NCBI GenBank assembly: GCA_000752035.1
Contig: CCFE01000024.1
Span: 372,001-436,000, forward strand
Source of the DNA: Bacillus rubiinfantis
GTDB lineage: Bacteria > Bacillota > Bacilli > Bacillales > Cytobacillaceae
Length of the DNA stretch: 64,000 nt
Reading direction: 5' to 3'
A model generated the notes under the pieces. The model had not been told where the DNA came from. It did not search any database and saw nothing but the letters and a program-made list of their open reading frames with translations. Position numbers and translations under genes: made by a program. Shown in pieces: positions 32,344 through 41,315 of this stretch; the first letter of the stretch is position 1, and each line of letters opens with the position of its first letter.

Positions 32344-33546
32344 TCATTTAGGCTTTTGTGAAAAGGAGTTAATTTTTTGATGTAATAATAGCCGCGCCTC
32401 TTCCCTTTCACGATTTGTCTTCGGAATTACTATCTTTTCTTTAACCAGATATCTTGTATCACCTACTTTGCTTATCACATTTAAACACTTTAATATTGCC
32501 AAATATTCTGTAATTGCTTTTATAAAAGTAACATCACTACATTGTGGTAAATAACGGAGATTTATATCCCCTCGTTTAATTCTCCAATTTATCGCATTTG
32601 TTATTTCGTCAATTGTAAACAAATCACCAGGAATTTTTTTTACGAAAACATCAAGGAATATATAGGTCTGCCAAATAATAGCTGGGCTCTTAAAATATAG
32701 GGTATGCCAGACAGGAAGTCCTATCTCAACAGGTAATAAAAATAAATTCATATTTCGTTTGTACAACTGCTGAAGAAATTTACTTGAAAATGCCCGAGGA
32801 TTTAATGACCAATTCTGCTTGAACTGTTCCACTTTTGTCTCCCATTGAGGAAAAGTCAACTTTTTCATTGAGGACATGGGATTAATCAACGAAGATAATG
32901 TTAAATGATTATGTGACACGGTAAAATGGCGTGCAAAAGCATTGTTAACTGAATAAGGAATAATGGAATCGATAAAGTGAAAGAGTTTTTTTTCGGGGCT
33001 ATAAGCAGGGATATATAAATTTCCCAACGGAGATGATCGTAGGAATAAGTAGTGGAAGTTTGAAAGTGGCACAGTATAATTCTTCCGACATGTTAGATGG
33101 TGATCTGACAGAATCCACAGTGGTATATATTGATGCTTTAGATACATGCGCGTCCGTTTACCAAAGCTGTAGTCTGATAATCGAGAACATTGGTATTCTA
33201 ATGCAAATTTGTTTCCGCCAAACTCGAACATAATATCAGGACGCTGTTTCATTTCCTTGTCATAGTACTCTAGTATCGGCTTTATGTTCTGGGCCCGAAG
33301 CCAATGATATAATTGCAGTTTGCCTTTTATATGAGTTTCTGTTTCTCCTTCACAGTCTTTAAGACAACTACTTCCCTGTTTGTGGGCAAAATGGAATATA
33401 CGTTCATTGCCTAATTTCAAAACAAGTGCCTGACCGCACACAGGACAGACGAATTCTTCTCGTTCGCGTATAGATAGTAAGCTATTTTTTGTATAATGCT
33501 GTGCAAGACAAATAGTTTTCCCTGTTTTTGTTCGTGCCGTTAACAC
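32344..33546 (-). CDS. coiA: Competence protein CoiA
   Basis: 400 aa. It starts with a zinc-ribbon-like region (EEFVCPVCGQALVLKLGNERIFHFAHKQGSSC) and then has a PD-(D/E)xK nuclease-like core (KPILEYYDKEMKQRPDIMFEFGGNKFALEYQCS). CoiA is needed for DNA transformation in competent Gram-positive cells. The start matters: GTG 33567 would include the ribosome binding site itself (GGGGAGGAGG), so the true start is GTG 33546, six bases after GGAGG. In B. subtilis it is yjbF between pepF and mecA. Confidence 0.9.
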   Translation of the reverse strand: MLTARTKTGKTICLAQHYTKNSLLSIREREEFVCPVCGQALVLKLGNERIFHFAHKQGSSCLKDCEGETETHIKGKLQLYHWLRAQNIKPILEYYDKEMKQRPDIMFEFGGNKFALEYQCSRLSDYSFGKRTRMYLKHQYIPLWILSDHHLTCRKNYTVPLSNFHYLFLRSSPLGNLYIPAYSPEKKLFHFIDSIIPYSVNNAFARHFTVSHNHLTLSSLINPMSSMKKLTFPQWETKVEQFKQNWSLNPRAFSSKFLQQLYKRNMNLFLLPVEIGLPVWHTLYFKSPAIIWQTYIFLDVFVKKIPGDLFTIDEITNAINWRIKRGDINLRYLPQCSDVTFIKAITEYLAILKCLNVISKVGDTRYLVKEKIVIPKTNREREEARLLLHQKINSFSQKPK

Positions 33547-33641
33547 GTAGTACCTCCTCCCCTCCACTACTTATTCGACATTGGAGCGAGAATCCCTTTA
33601 TAATTTTATGAACTCCCGCTTAGCAATCTGACAACTTACCT

Positions 33642-35162
33642 TTACAGCAGCGGCGATAATAAGCGTGCTGTCGATTCTAACAAACGATAACCAATATGCC
33701 GCTGTTCAAATATATATAATTGAATTTGTTTAGAGTATTCCAGGTCTTTTATATATTCTTGAACAAGCTTTTCCGTGCTTTTTGTCCGGAATAAGAAGGC
33801 ATTTACTTCAAAGTTTAGATGAAAGCTGCGCATATCCATATTAGAAGTCCCAATCGACGCTAATTCACCGTCGACAATAACTATCTTACTGTGCATAAAG
33901 CCACGTTCATACTCGAAAATTTTGACCCCAGCTTCCAATAGTTCCGGAAAATAGGAGCGCGATGCATGAAACACAATCCGTTTATCTGGCCGATTCGGGA
34001 CGAGTAATCTTACATCTACACCGCTTAAAGCAGCCACTTTTAACGCGGAGAATATATCCTCATCTGGTATAAAATAAGGCGAAGCAATCCAAACTGATTT
34101 TTTTGCAGCTGTAATCATCGAAAAAAAGATATTCTTAATAACGCTCCATTCATTATCAGGCCCGCCAGCAATTAGCTGCACACCACCATGACTTTTATCA
34201 TCAATTTGCGGGGATAAGTATTCAGCTGTTAAAAAACTATGATTCGTCATATAATACCAATCCTGCAGAAAGATCAGCTGCAACGTGCGTACTGCCTCTC
34301 CTCGCAACATCAAATGGGTATCACGCCAAAATCCGAATTCCTTAACCCTACCTAGGTACTCATCACCAATATTTAGACCGCCAACAAAGCCAATATTGCC
34401 ATCAATTACAATTATTTTTCGATGGTTTCGGAAATTAAATTTATTGTTCAAAAAAGGTAATTTAACCGGACCAAATGATACTGTTTCAACACCTGCATTT
34501 TTTAATTCATTTATATAAGCTTTTGAGAGCTGCCACGAACCAACGGCATCATACATAAATCGAACTTTAACCCCTTGATTCACTTTTTCGATTAATATAT
34601 TTTTTATCTCTTGACCAATATGATCATGACGAACAATATAATACTCCAAATGAATATGATGCCTCGCTCGCTTTAATTCCTTAATAATATGGTGAAAAGT
34701 CTCTTCACCATTTGTTAAAACCTTTGTAGCAGTATCAAATGAGATCGGGCTATTACCGAGCTTTTGTGCCAAGGTAAACAATTGACCTAGATGTTCACCC
34801 ATTAACACCCTTTTCTCATCACCTCTTGGATCTTCCTCTCCTTCGACAGTCAAAAATGCTTGTTTATCAAGAAAATATTTCTTTCGAAACATCTTTTCTT
34901 TGCGATAATTTCTCCCAAATAGAAGATAAAAGATAAAGCCGACGAGCGGAAAACTTCCTAAGACCACAAGCCATGTAATGGTTTGCGATGGGTGACGGTT
35001 TTCCAAAAAAATAACAAAGCCAATAAAAATAACCGATAATGAAATCATTGCACTAAGGAATCCAACAATTCCGCTTTCTAACCGGTCACGAAAGAAAAAC
35101 AACAGTACGGATAGTACTAATAAAAAAATAATTACCCTTACGGTGTTTTTCAATATCCTCAC
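33642..35162 (-). CDS. cls: Cardiolipin synthase
   Basis: 506-aa membrane enzyme that joins two phosphatidylglycerols. Two N-terminal helices (about 7-25 and 33-60) and a PLDc_N domain precede two PLD domains: HRKIIVIDGNIGFVGG and HSKIVIVDGELASIGT. The start is ATG 35162 with GGTGAGG upstream. It lies between coiA and mecA, where B. subtilis has none but other Bacillus species do. It is monocistronic or follows mecA. Confidence 0.93.
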   Translation of the reverse strand: MRILKNTVRVIIFLLVLSVLLFFFRDRLESGIVGFLSAMISLSVIFIGFVIFLENRHPSQTITWLVVLGSFPLVGFIFYLLFGRNYRKEKMFRKKYFLDKQAFLTVEGEEDPRGDEKRVLMGEHLGQLFTLAQKLGNSPISFDTATKVLTNGEETFHHIIKELKRARHHIHLEYYIVRHDHIGQEIKNILIEKVNQGVKVRFMYDAVGSWQLSKAYINELKNAGVETVSFGPVKLPFLNNKFNFRNHRKIIVIDGNIGFVGGLNIGDEYLGRVKEFGFWRDTHLMLRGEAVRTLQLIFLQDWYYMTNHSFLTAEYLSPQIDDKSHGGVQLIAGGPDNEWSVIKNIFFSMITAAKKSVWIASPYFIPDEDIFSALKVAALSGVDVRLLVPNRPDKRIVFHASRSYFPELLEAGVKIFEYERGFMHSKIVIVDGELASIGTSNMDMRSFHLNFEVNAFLFRTKSTEKLVQEYIKDLEYSKQIQLYIFEQRHIGYRLLESTARLLSPLL

Positions 35163-35197
35163 CTGCCAGACTAAAAATCGTTTAAATATGTATTATG

Positions 35198-35233
35198 TAA
35201 AATACCGATTTCAGTATTGAAATCGGTATTTCT
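35198..35233 (-). terminator. Terminator of mecA
   Basis: Perfect 14-bp stem AAATACCGATTTCA/TGAAATCGGTATTT with a 4-nt loop, then TTTT on the minus strand. Confidence 0.9.
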
Positions 35234-35234
35234 C

Positions 35235-35903
35235 TTAACAAAAATGTTTGCGCAACACTGCAAAAACATTATTTGCGATTATTTCTTTCCCATATTCTTG
35301 AATACGATGAATCGTTACCTGTGTTTCATTTCCATATTCAAGCAACACGCTTAACGTATCATCAATATCCTCATCATCCTTCAGTTTCTCATCAAGGAAT
35401 TCAACAAATAAATAGTATTTTCCTTCAAAGTGAAAAAGCTTTGTAATTAGATGATCTAAGTCAGTTCGTGTGCTAAGACTGATTATGTCTTCAAAATCAT
35501 TAAAAACAAGCATAAATTCTAATGGTTCTTCATCCACCACTTCGTCATCAGGATAATCAGGGCTGAAATGCTGTTCTAAAATCTCCTCGATATTGTCATC
35601 GACAGGCAAATCTCTGAACTTTCCATTCGGAATCGGCAGCTCAAACTTTTGACCATCCTTCGATAGCTGGGCTTTAGTGACAAGAACTTCTAATCCCTTA
35701 TCAAGTGCTTGAACTTGAATCCACAGCGGCCCTTCAACCGAGAATTCCTCTTCCTCATGGACTTCATCCATCATTTCCCAAAAGAGTTCTTCGCTTCGCT
35801 CACGATTGTACCAAATTTCCTCGCGATCAAAGCCCCTCTCCTCTATATCAACATAGGAAATATAAAATTTCACCGTATATTCATTAATACGTTCAATATC
35901 CAT
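35235..35903 (-). CDS. mecA: Adaptor protein MecA
   Basis: 222-aa adaptor that binds ComK and other targets and delivers them to ClpCP. N-terminal domain MDIERINEYTVKFYISYVDIEERGFDREEIWYNRE... (written here only by its start MDIERINEYTVKF) is the family signature; an acidic linker (EEILEQHFSPDYPDDEVVDEEP) leads to the C-terminal ClpC-binding domain with FHFEGKYYLFVEF. The ATG at 35903 follows GGAGGGGGAGAGG; a frame nine codons longer has none. Next to spxA, as in B. subtilis. Confidence 0.94.
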   Translation of the reverse strand: MDIERINEYTVKFYISYVDIEERGFDREEIWYNRERSEELFWEMMDEVHEEEEFSVEGPLWIQVQALDKGLEVLVTKAQLSKDGQKFELPIPNGKFRDLPVDDNIEEILEQHFSPDYPDDEVVDEEPLEFMLVFNDFEDIISLSTRTDLDHLITKLFHFEGKYYLFVEFLDEKLKDDEDIDDTLSVLLEYGNETQVTIHRIQEYGKEIIANNVFAVLRKHFC

Positions 35904-36205
35904 CTTTACCTCTCCCCCTCCATCGTCCATATTGAAGGGACAAAATACCCCCAGGTCAGATAATACATCTTAGTATTTACTCTCACAAAGAGGGTTATCC
36001 TTTTGGAACCCTCACTACTGTATAAGAAATACACCTGTAGTTTCATTTTATGACAAAACAGCATATAAGGGAAACAAAAAATAAAAATTCTAACATCATG
36101 ATTTTGATTGCTATCTACAAAAGTAATGTGTATTGATATTCTATTTATTGTAACAAATTATTAAAAAAACTACAAATCATTTTAAATTTCCAAGGTTTCT
36201 TCAAA
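35904..36205. other. mecA upstream region, no gene
   Basis: Roughly 300 bp of AT-rich sequence between the mecA start and the spxA terminator. No open reading frame with a ribosome binding site and no strong hairpin was seen; it should contain the mecA promoter. Confidence 0.6.
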
Positions 36206-36239
36206 GAAAAAAGCCCTCCCCTTATATTAGAGGAAGGCT
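36206..36239 (-). terminator. Terminator of spxA
   Basis: 11-bp stem AGCCTTCCTCT/AGGGGAGGGCT (some G-U) followed by TTTTTTC on the minus strand. Confidence 0.88.
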
Positions 36240-36245
36240 GCTCTG

Positions 36246-36641
36246 TTAATTAACCATACGTTGTGCTTCACGTAGCTGGAATGTTCTTACCTTTCTTGGT
36301 AGAAAACGGCGAATTTCATCTTCGTTATAGCCAACTTGAAGACGTTTTTCATCAATGATAATTGGACGTCTTAACAGACCAGGATTTTCTTTAATTAATT
36401 TAAACAAATCTTGCAATGGCATCGTATCTAAATTAACATTTAGTTTCTGGAATGTTTTCGATCTCGTTGAGATGATTTCATCCGTTCCATCTTCTGTCAT
36501 CCGCAGAATTTCCTTAATCTCTTCCATTGATAAGGGTTCAGAGAAAATATTTCTTTCGTTATAAGGAATTTCATGCTCTTCTAGCCATGCTTTTGCTTTT
36601 CGACATGATGTACAACTAGGTGAAGTGTATAATGTTACCAT
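36246..36641 (-). CDS. spxA: Global stress regulator Spx
   Basis: 131-aa ArsC-family protein that binds the alpha-subunit C-terminal domain of RNA polymerase and redirects transcription under disulfide stress. The redox switch C10-T-S-C13 is in the N-terminal strand. The RPI motif region (LRRPIIIDEKRLQVGYNEDEIRRFLPR) and C-terminal tail (recognised by SpxH-ClpXP) are intact. Length matches B. subtilis SpxA (131 aa). AGGAGTGTG precedes the ATG. SpxH and MecA are in the same window. Confidence 0.96.
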   Translation of the reverse strand: MVTLYTSPSCTSCRKAKAWLEEHEIPYNERNIFSEPLSMEEIKEILRMTEDGTDEIISTRSKTFQKLNVNLDTMPLQDLFKLIKENPGLLRRPIIIDEKRLQVGYNEDEIRRFLPRKVRTFQLREAQRMVN

Positions 36642-37100
36642 CCGTTCTTCACACTCCTCTTAATTTCAATCAACAATTTATATTTAAATTTTTTAACAAG
36701 TTAGAGATTAAAATTATTATAAATAAGTAATTTATATTATTGATTATACACTACTGATTCTAAAAAAGATATCCCTTTTTCAAAAATTATTATACACAAT
36801 TATAAGCTTATTACGCTATCTTCATTATATTAAACGAATTATATGTGTAAAAGTTTCATATTTTATTAAATTTCCGCAAAAAACTATCGAACTGCACAGT
36901 TTCAGATTTAACCTTCCATCTTTAAAAAACAATAAATTACGGGGTATGTATGATAAATAGCACAGAAGTCTTGTTATTTTAGTAAAGATGTGTCCATTTA
37001 TTGAAAAATTCTCATTATAACCCCCTAAATGAAAACGCAAACAATTAAATAATAATAATAACGCTTTCCACTTTCATTCAAGAGCAAGTTCTTTTACAAT
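36642..37100. other. spxA upstream intergenic region
   Basis: Very AT-rich, with no supported gene. A possible minus-strand reading frame of 71 codons (36825-37040) lacks a ribosome binding site. A cre-like site is at 37029-37044. It should hold the multiple spxA promoters known from relatives, but I cannot resolve them. Confidence 0.5.
37029..37044 (+). promoter_or_regulatory. Catabolite-responsive element (cre)-like site
   Basis: A16-mer that fits WTGNAARCGNWWWCAW at every position (core TGAAAACGCAAACA). A second looser match (TAATAACGCTTTCCA) is at about 37057-37071. It lies 117 bp upstream of the 61-aa membrane protein gene and about 390 bp upstream of spxA. Confidence 0.5.
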
Positions 37101-37160
37101 ATGGTTAAGGGGTATGACGGTTTACATACGATGGATATTACATATTTGGAGGGGATAGCA

Positions 37161-37346
37161 ATGGCTGCGTATCTAACAGATTTAGTCGTTGTCGCATTAT
37201 TAATTATTGGTATCACAGCTTTTATGGGTGATATTACAAATGGTTTAGGAGAAAGACTATTCGGCGGAAAACGGCGAAGTGAATATGTAGAACAGAATGC
37301 ACGTTTTCAAACGGGCTGGAAAGCGGTCGGTGGCAAGAAACAATAA
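37161..37346 (+). CDS. Small membrane protein, 61 aa
   Basis: MAAYLTDLVVVALLIIGITAF is one membrane helix, followed by a basic cytoplasmic tail (GDITNGLGERLFGGKRRSEYVEQNARFQTGW). TTTGGAGGGG with a 6-base spacer sets the start at 37161; upstream in-frame starts (37101, 37131) lack ribosome binding sites. A perfect terminator follows. A cre-like site is upstream. I do not recognise the family. Confidence 0.75.
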   Translation: MAAYLTDLVVVALLIIGITAFMGDITNGLGERLFGGKRRSEYVEQNARFQTGWKAVGGKKQ

Positions 37347-37364
37347 TAAACTAAAAAGTAACAG

Positions 37365-37395
37365 GGACAAAATCAAATCGATTTTGTCCTTTTTT
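37365..37395 (+). terminator. Terminator of the 61-aa gene
   Basis: GGACAAAATC/GATTTTGTCC (37365-37374, 37380-37389), loop of 5, then six T. It overlaps the 3' end of the convergent permease gene. Confidence 0.93.
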
Positions 37396-38377
37396 CTTGC
37401 GTTCGAGCTAACAACATTTTTCTCTTTGGTTTTAATTTTGGTTCAAAGCCTGTCTTTATCCATGGTGTTCGTTGATAATTTGCTTGGAAACGATTCTTCA
37501 ATCCATTGGCAAGCATACTAAATGCAATCGTAATCATCAATAAGAACGCCAGCGGAACATACAAAATATGAGGCGATGCACCATATATGCTAGCCCGTGC
37601 TGATCCAACCAAACCTGTAACCTCTTTTGTAATCGATAAAAAAATATGGCTATCAGGGCGAAATAACGTTCCACCGATAAAAACATTTAATAGTGCTAAC
37701 TGACCCATAAGGGCGATTACTTGAACAATTTCTAAAATGAACATGATTAGCAAAGATTCCTTCAACTGGGGAAAAATATGCCACCACACAAGCCTGTTGC
37801 GAGTTGCTCCCAATGTTTTAGCAGCCTCAATAAAGACCGACTTAGCAATTTCTGTAGACTTCTTTCTAACGGATGAGATGATACTCGGGATGCTTACAAG
37901 TGAGGTAATAACAATAAAGTAATAGATAAGATATGAAGATGCTACCATTTCATCAAAATTAATCGGATACAAGAAGAAAAACACAATTAGAAACAAGGGA
38001 ATATAACTCCACGCATTTTCAAAGGCAACCAGCATCGATGGTGCCTTTTTCCATGTACCAATATACAGGCCAATAATTGTCCCAACTGACATTTTAATGA
38101 TTGTAATAACAAGTGAAATGACTAGTGTATAGCGTATTCCATAAAAGACCATTGATAATAAATCATATCCCCAAAAGTCTGTACCAAGTGGGTACTCAGC
38201 CGATTCAAAGGGTTTTAATGGCGGTGCCAATATGGTCCCGTTTTCATAACGTACGTTTAAAGTCTCCGTTAATGTGTGCGGGGCCAAAGCAGGGCCAAAG
38301 ATAGCCAAAAAAATAACAACCGCTGTTAAAACAAGGCCAATATATAAGGTTAAATTGATAGAGAATACTTTATTCAT
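37373..38377 (-). CDS. Oligopeptide-type ABC permease, OppC-like
   Basis: 334 aa. The N-terminal helix (LYIGLVLTAVVIFLAIFGPALAP) is followed by the OppC-type segment YPLGTDFWGYDLLSMVFYGIRYTL and about five further helices with the EAA-like loop EAAKTLGATRNRLVWWHIFPQLKESLL. A large C-terminal hydrophobic pair follows. It overlaps the OppB-like gene by 8 bp. No binding protein or ATPase is encoded with it, so it either uses the neighbouring OppD/OppF or other ATPases or works with unlinked partners. Confidence 0.82.
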   Translation of the reverse strand: MNKVFSINLTLYIGLVLTAVVIFLAIFGPALAPHTLTETLNVRYENGTILAPPLKPFESAEYPLGTDFWGYDLLSMVFYGIRYTLVISLVITIIKMSVGTIIGLYIGTWKKAPSMLVAFENAWSYIPLFLIVFFFLYPINFDEMVASSYLIYYFIVITSLVSIPSIISSVRKKSTEIAKSVFIEAAKTLGATRNRLVWWHIFPQLKESLLIMFILEIVQVIALMGQLALLNVFIGGTLFRPDSHIFLSITKEVTGLVGSARASIYGASPHILYVPLAFLLMITIAFSMLANGLKNRFQANYQRTPWIKTGFEPKLKPKRKMLLARTQEKRTKSI

Positions 38378-39230
38378 AAATTAAGCCTCTTTTAAACAAA
38401 TATAATAATAATCTTATAACGCAATACACCAGCAATGAAACCAAAAGAAGTGAGAACAAGCCAATGGCAACAGGCTGAAACTGATAACTCAAAAATATAA
38501 ATCTAGTTAAGCCCGGCACATTCAATAGGTATTCAATAATAAACAGATTTCCAATTGCAATTGACACAATCTTTGTAAGTTCAGCGATTATATAAGGCTC
38601 AATATTCTTATAAATATGTTGAAAATTGATGTAATTTACCTTTAATCCTTTAGCTACTGCTGTGCGTATATAATCTTCACTGCTTATTTCATAATACTTT
38701 ATGGCAATTAATTTAAACATATAAAGTGTTGGAGCTAAACCGACTAATAAAATAGGAAACCAAAAATTAAGTGCACCACCATCCGGTCGTAACGATATTA
38801 TCCGAGTTCCTGTTATTTCATATATACTAATCGCCAAGACTAAAGAAAAAATGATTAAGATAAAGTCAGGAATGGCTGATAAAATGTTTAGAACAAGATT
38901 GACTGTTCTCACAAGTTTAAACCTGCTTAAGAACACTCCAAATAAAAGCCCAATGATAACGGCGGTTGTAACCCCTGAGACTAGCAACAAGAGACTAGTA
39001 AGAAAATAGCTTGAAATATCTGCTGCAATGTTTCGTTCTTGATTGCCTAATGTATATGTACCTAATCCTCCGTTAATCAGCGTCTTAAAAAAATCTTGAT
39101 ACATCTGTGCAAATTTATCCAAATGGGTTGCGACAGTTCTATCAATTGGATTAACTTCGATAACAAATGGTAAGGCCGCTAATAACAAAATTAATAGTAC
39201 GATAAAGATGGCCTGCTGAATTGCCCTCAT
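38370..39230 (-). CDS. Oligopeptide-type ABC permease, OppB-like
   Basis: 286 aa with about six helices. The permease loop (DYIRTAVAKGLKVNYINFQHIYKNIEPYIIAELTKIVSIAIG, here named by its DYIRTAVAKGL start) corresponds to the OppB EAA motif. GAGGAGG sets the start at ATG 39230; an in-frame TTG at 39245 overlaps that site. It is separated from oppF by a terminator, so the permease pair is a separate or read-through unit. It is more divergent than the App/Opp pairs nearby. Substrate unknown. Confidence 0.8.
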   Translation of the reverse strand: MRAIQQAIFIVLLILLLAALPFVIEVNPIDRTVATHLDKFAQMYQDFFKTLINGGLGTYTLGNQERNIAADISSYFLTSLLLLVSGVTTAVIIGLLFGVFLSRFKLVRTVNLVLNILSAIPDFILIIFSLVLAISIYEITGTRIISLRPDGGALNFWFPILLVGLAPTLYMFKLIAIKYYEISSEDYIRTAVAKGLKVNYINFQHIYKNIEPYIIAELTKIVSIAIGNLFIIEYLLNVPGLTRFIFLSYQFQPVAIGLFSLLLVSLLVYCVIRLLLYLFKRGLIYE

Positions 39231-39275
39231 CATCACCCTCCTCAAACACTTATTTCACGACTATTAGTGTCTTAA

Positions 39276-39309
39276 GAAAAAGAGATACGATCTCATATGA
39301 GACCGTATC
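39276..39309 (-). terminator. Terminator of the opp operon
   Basis: GATACGATCTC/GAGACCGTATC stem (39284-39294, 39299-39309), four-base loop, then TCTTTTTC on the minus strand. The stem begins at the oppF stop codon. Confidence 0.88.
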
Positions 39310-40243
39310 ATTTTTTATATTGGGTTTTATATTGTGCAAACTCTTTCTCAGAACAATACACTAAATGCCCTGGAGCAATTTCACGCATTTCAACTTTCTC
39401 ATTTTCTGCATAATGATGTGAACTTGGATCGTACATTATTCGCCGCCGTGTACGCTCAGATTCAGGATCTGGTAGCGGGATAGCTGATAACAAAGACTTC
39501 GTATAAGGATGCATCGCATTACGATACAAATCATCAGCTGGGGCTAATTCAACCATTTTTCCAAAGTACATAACGCCAATCCGATCACTGATATACTTAA
39601 CCATTGATAAGTCATGGGCGATAAACAGGTAGGTCAAACCTTTTTCACGCTGCAGTTTCTTTAGCAAATTGACGACCTGGGCCTGAATTGAAACGTCAAG
39701 AGCAGAGATTGGTTCATCCGCTATAATAAACTCAGGCTCTACTGCCAATGCCCGGGCGATACCAATTCTTTGTCGTTGTCCTCCCGAGAATTCATGCGGA
39801 TAACGGTTAGCATGTTCCTTGTTTAAACCAACTGTTTCAAGCAAGGAATAAACTCGCTGCATACGTTCTTTCTTGTCTTTTACTAAGCCGTGAATATCAA
39901 TTCCTTCGGCAATAATATCTGCTACGGTCATACGCGGATTTAACGACGCATATGGGTCTTGGAAAATCATTTGCATTTTCCGGTTAAATTTCTTTAATTC
40001 TGCCTTAGATTTCTTTCCATGAACATTGTCTCCATTGAAGAGTACTTGTCCACCTGTAGCATTGTATAAGCGAATAATAGTTCGTCCGGTTGTTGATTTA
40101 CCACAACCTGATTCACCAACAAGCCCTAAAGTTTCCCCTTTATAGATATCAAAGGTTACATCATCCACTGCTTTAACTTGGTTAGGCCGGCCAATATTAA
40201 AGTACTGCTTTAAATTTTTTATTTCTAATAATTTTTCAGCCAT
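39308..40243 (-). CDS. oppF: Oligopeptide ABC transporter ATPase OppF
   Basis: 311 aa: Walker A GESGCGKSTTGR, signature FSGGQRQRIGIARA, Walker B FIIADEPISALD, and switch His in FIAHDLSMV. The C-terminal oligopeptide/dipeptide extension ends differently from OppD (DPSSHHYAENEKVEMREI...). It starts directly after the oppD stop (TAA-ATG). It is the last gene of oppABCDF, which imports peptides of about 3-5 residues used as nutrients and as Phr signals in B. subtilis. Confidence 0.92.
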   Translation of the reverse strand: MAEKLLEIKNLKQYFNIGRPNQVKAVDDVTFDIYKGETLGLVGESGCGKSTTGRTIIRLYNATGGQVLFNGDNVHGKKSKAELKKFNRKMQMIFQDPYASLNPRMTVADIIAEGIDIHGLVKDKKERMQRVYSLLETVGLNKEHANRYPHEFSGGQRQRIGIARALAVEPEFIIADEPISALDVSIQAQVVNLLKKLQREKGLTYLFIAHDLSMVKYISDRIGVMYFGKMVELAPADDLYRNAMHPYTKSLLSAIPLPDPESERTRRRIMYDPSSHHYAENEKVEMREIAPGHLVYCSEKEFAQYKTQYKK

Positions 40244-41311
40244 TTATTTCCCCTCCTTAACGAGTACAGGTTTTTCAAAGTTTGAGGGTAATTTTCGCAG
40301 CCGCATTTTTACTGCTTCCGGCGGTTCCACTTTAGGTGCATCCGGATGCAATAGCCAAGTCTTAGCAAAGTGAGTTTCTGAAACCTGATAAATTGGCGGT
40401 TCCTCTTCGAAATCGATTGCTAGTGCGTACTGATTTCTCGCAGCAAAGGCGTCTCCTTTTGGTGGATTCGTTAGGTCAGGTGGGGTTCCTGGTATTGCTG
40501 CCAGCTCTGCCTTATGATCGCTATCAAGACTTGGCATTGAAGCAAGTAAACCCCAAGTATAAGGATGACGCGGGTCATAGAAAATCTCGTCAACAGTGCC
40601 AACTTCAACAATCTGACCTGCATACATGACGGCGACGCGATCAGCTACATTCGCTACCACGCCTAAATCATGCGTGATAAAAATAATTGATGTATCCATT
40701 TTCTTCTGTAAGTCTTTCATCAATTCTAGTATTTGTGCTTGAATGGTTACATCAAGAGCCGTTGTTGGTTCATCGGCGATTAATAGACTCGGATTGGCCG
40801 CAAGCGCGATGGCAATCATGGCCCGCTGCCTCATCCCGCCTGAAAATTCATGTGGATATTGATTTACGCGTTTTTCTGGCATGGGAATTCCGACGAGCCT
40901 AAGTAATTCAATTGCCCGTTCTTTTGATTGTTGTGAACCCATGTTTTGATGCTTATGCAAAACTTCCATAATCTGATGGCCAACCTTCATCGTTGGGTTT
41001 AGCGAAGTCATCGGATCTTGGAAAATCATACTAATTTCTTTACCGCGAATCTTTTCCATTTCCTTATCAGATTTCTTCACGATATCTTGTCCATTAAATA
41101 AAATCTGTCCGCCGGTAATTTTACCTGGAGGCATCGGAATCAGCTTCATAATTGTCTGCGTCAATACTGATTTTCCCGAACCAGACTCTCCTACGATGGC
41201 TAATGTTTCTCCTTTAAATAAATCAAAGCTGACACCGCGTACGGCTTTGACTTCTCCTCCATAGACTTGGAATGAGACTTTTAAGTCTTTTACTTCTAGT
41301 ATTTTTTCCAT
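40244..41311 (-). CDS. oppD: Oligopeptide ABC transporter ATPase OppD
   Basis: 355 aa: Walker A GESGSGKSVLTQ, signature FSGGMRQRAMIAIA, Walker B LLIADEPTTALD, H-loop FITHDLGVV, and a C-terminal oligopeptide-type extension (RHPYTWGLLASMPSLD). The start is ATG 41311 after GGGGTGAGAAC; the longer frame upstream lies within oppC. It lies 4 bp after the oppC stop. It pairs with OppF to energise OppBC. Confidence 0.93.
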   Translation of the reverse strand: MEKILEVKDLKVSFQVYGGEVKAVRGVSFDLFKGETLAIVGESGSGKSVLTQTIMKLIPMPPGKITGGQILFNGQDIVKKSDKEMEKIRGKEISMIFQDPMTSLNPTMKVGHQIMEVLHKHQNMGSQQSKERAIELLRLVGIPMPEKRVNQYPHEFSGGMRQRAMIAIALAANPSLLIADEPTTALDVTIQAQILELMKDLQKKMDTSIIFITHDLGVVANVADRVAVMYAGQIVEVGTVDEIFYDPRHPYTWGLLASMPSLDSDHKAELAAIPGTPPDLTNPPKGDAFAARNQYALAIDFEEEPPIYQVSETHFAKTWLLHPDAPKVEPPEAVKMRLRKLPSNFEKPVLVKEGK

Positions 41312-41315
41312 GTTC

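Noticed and set aside
36825..37040. 71-codon minus-strand frame between spxA and the 61-aa gene
   Set aside because: AT-rich, no ribosome binding site, no plausible protein features.
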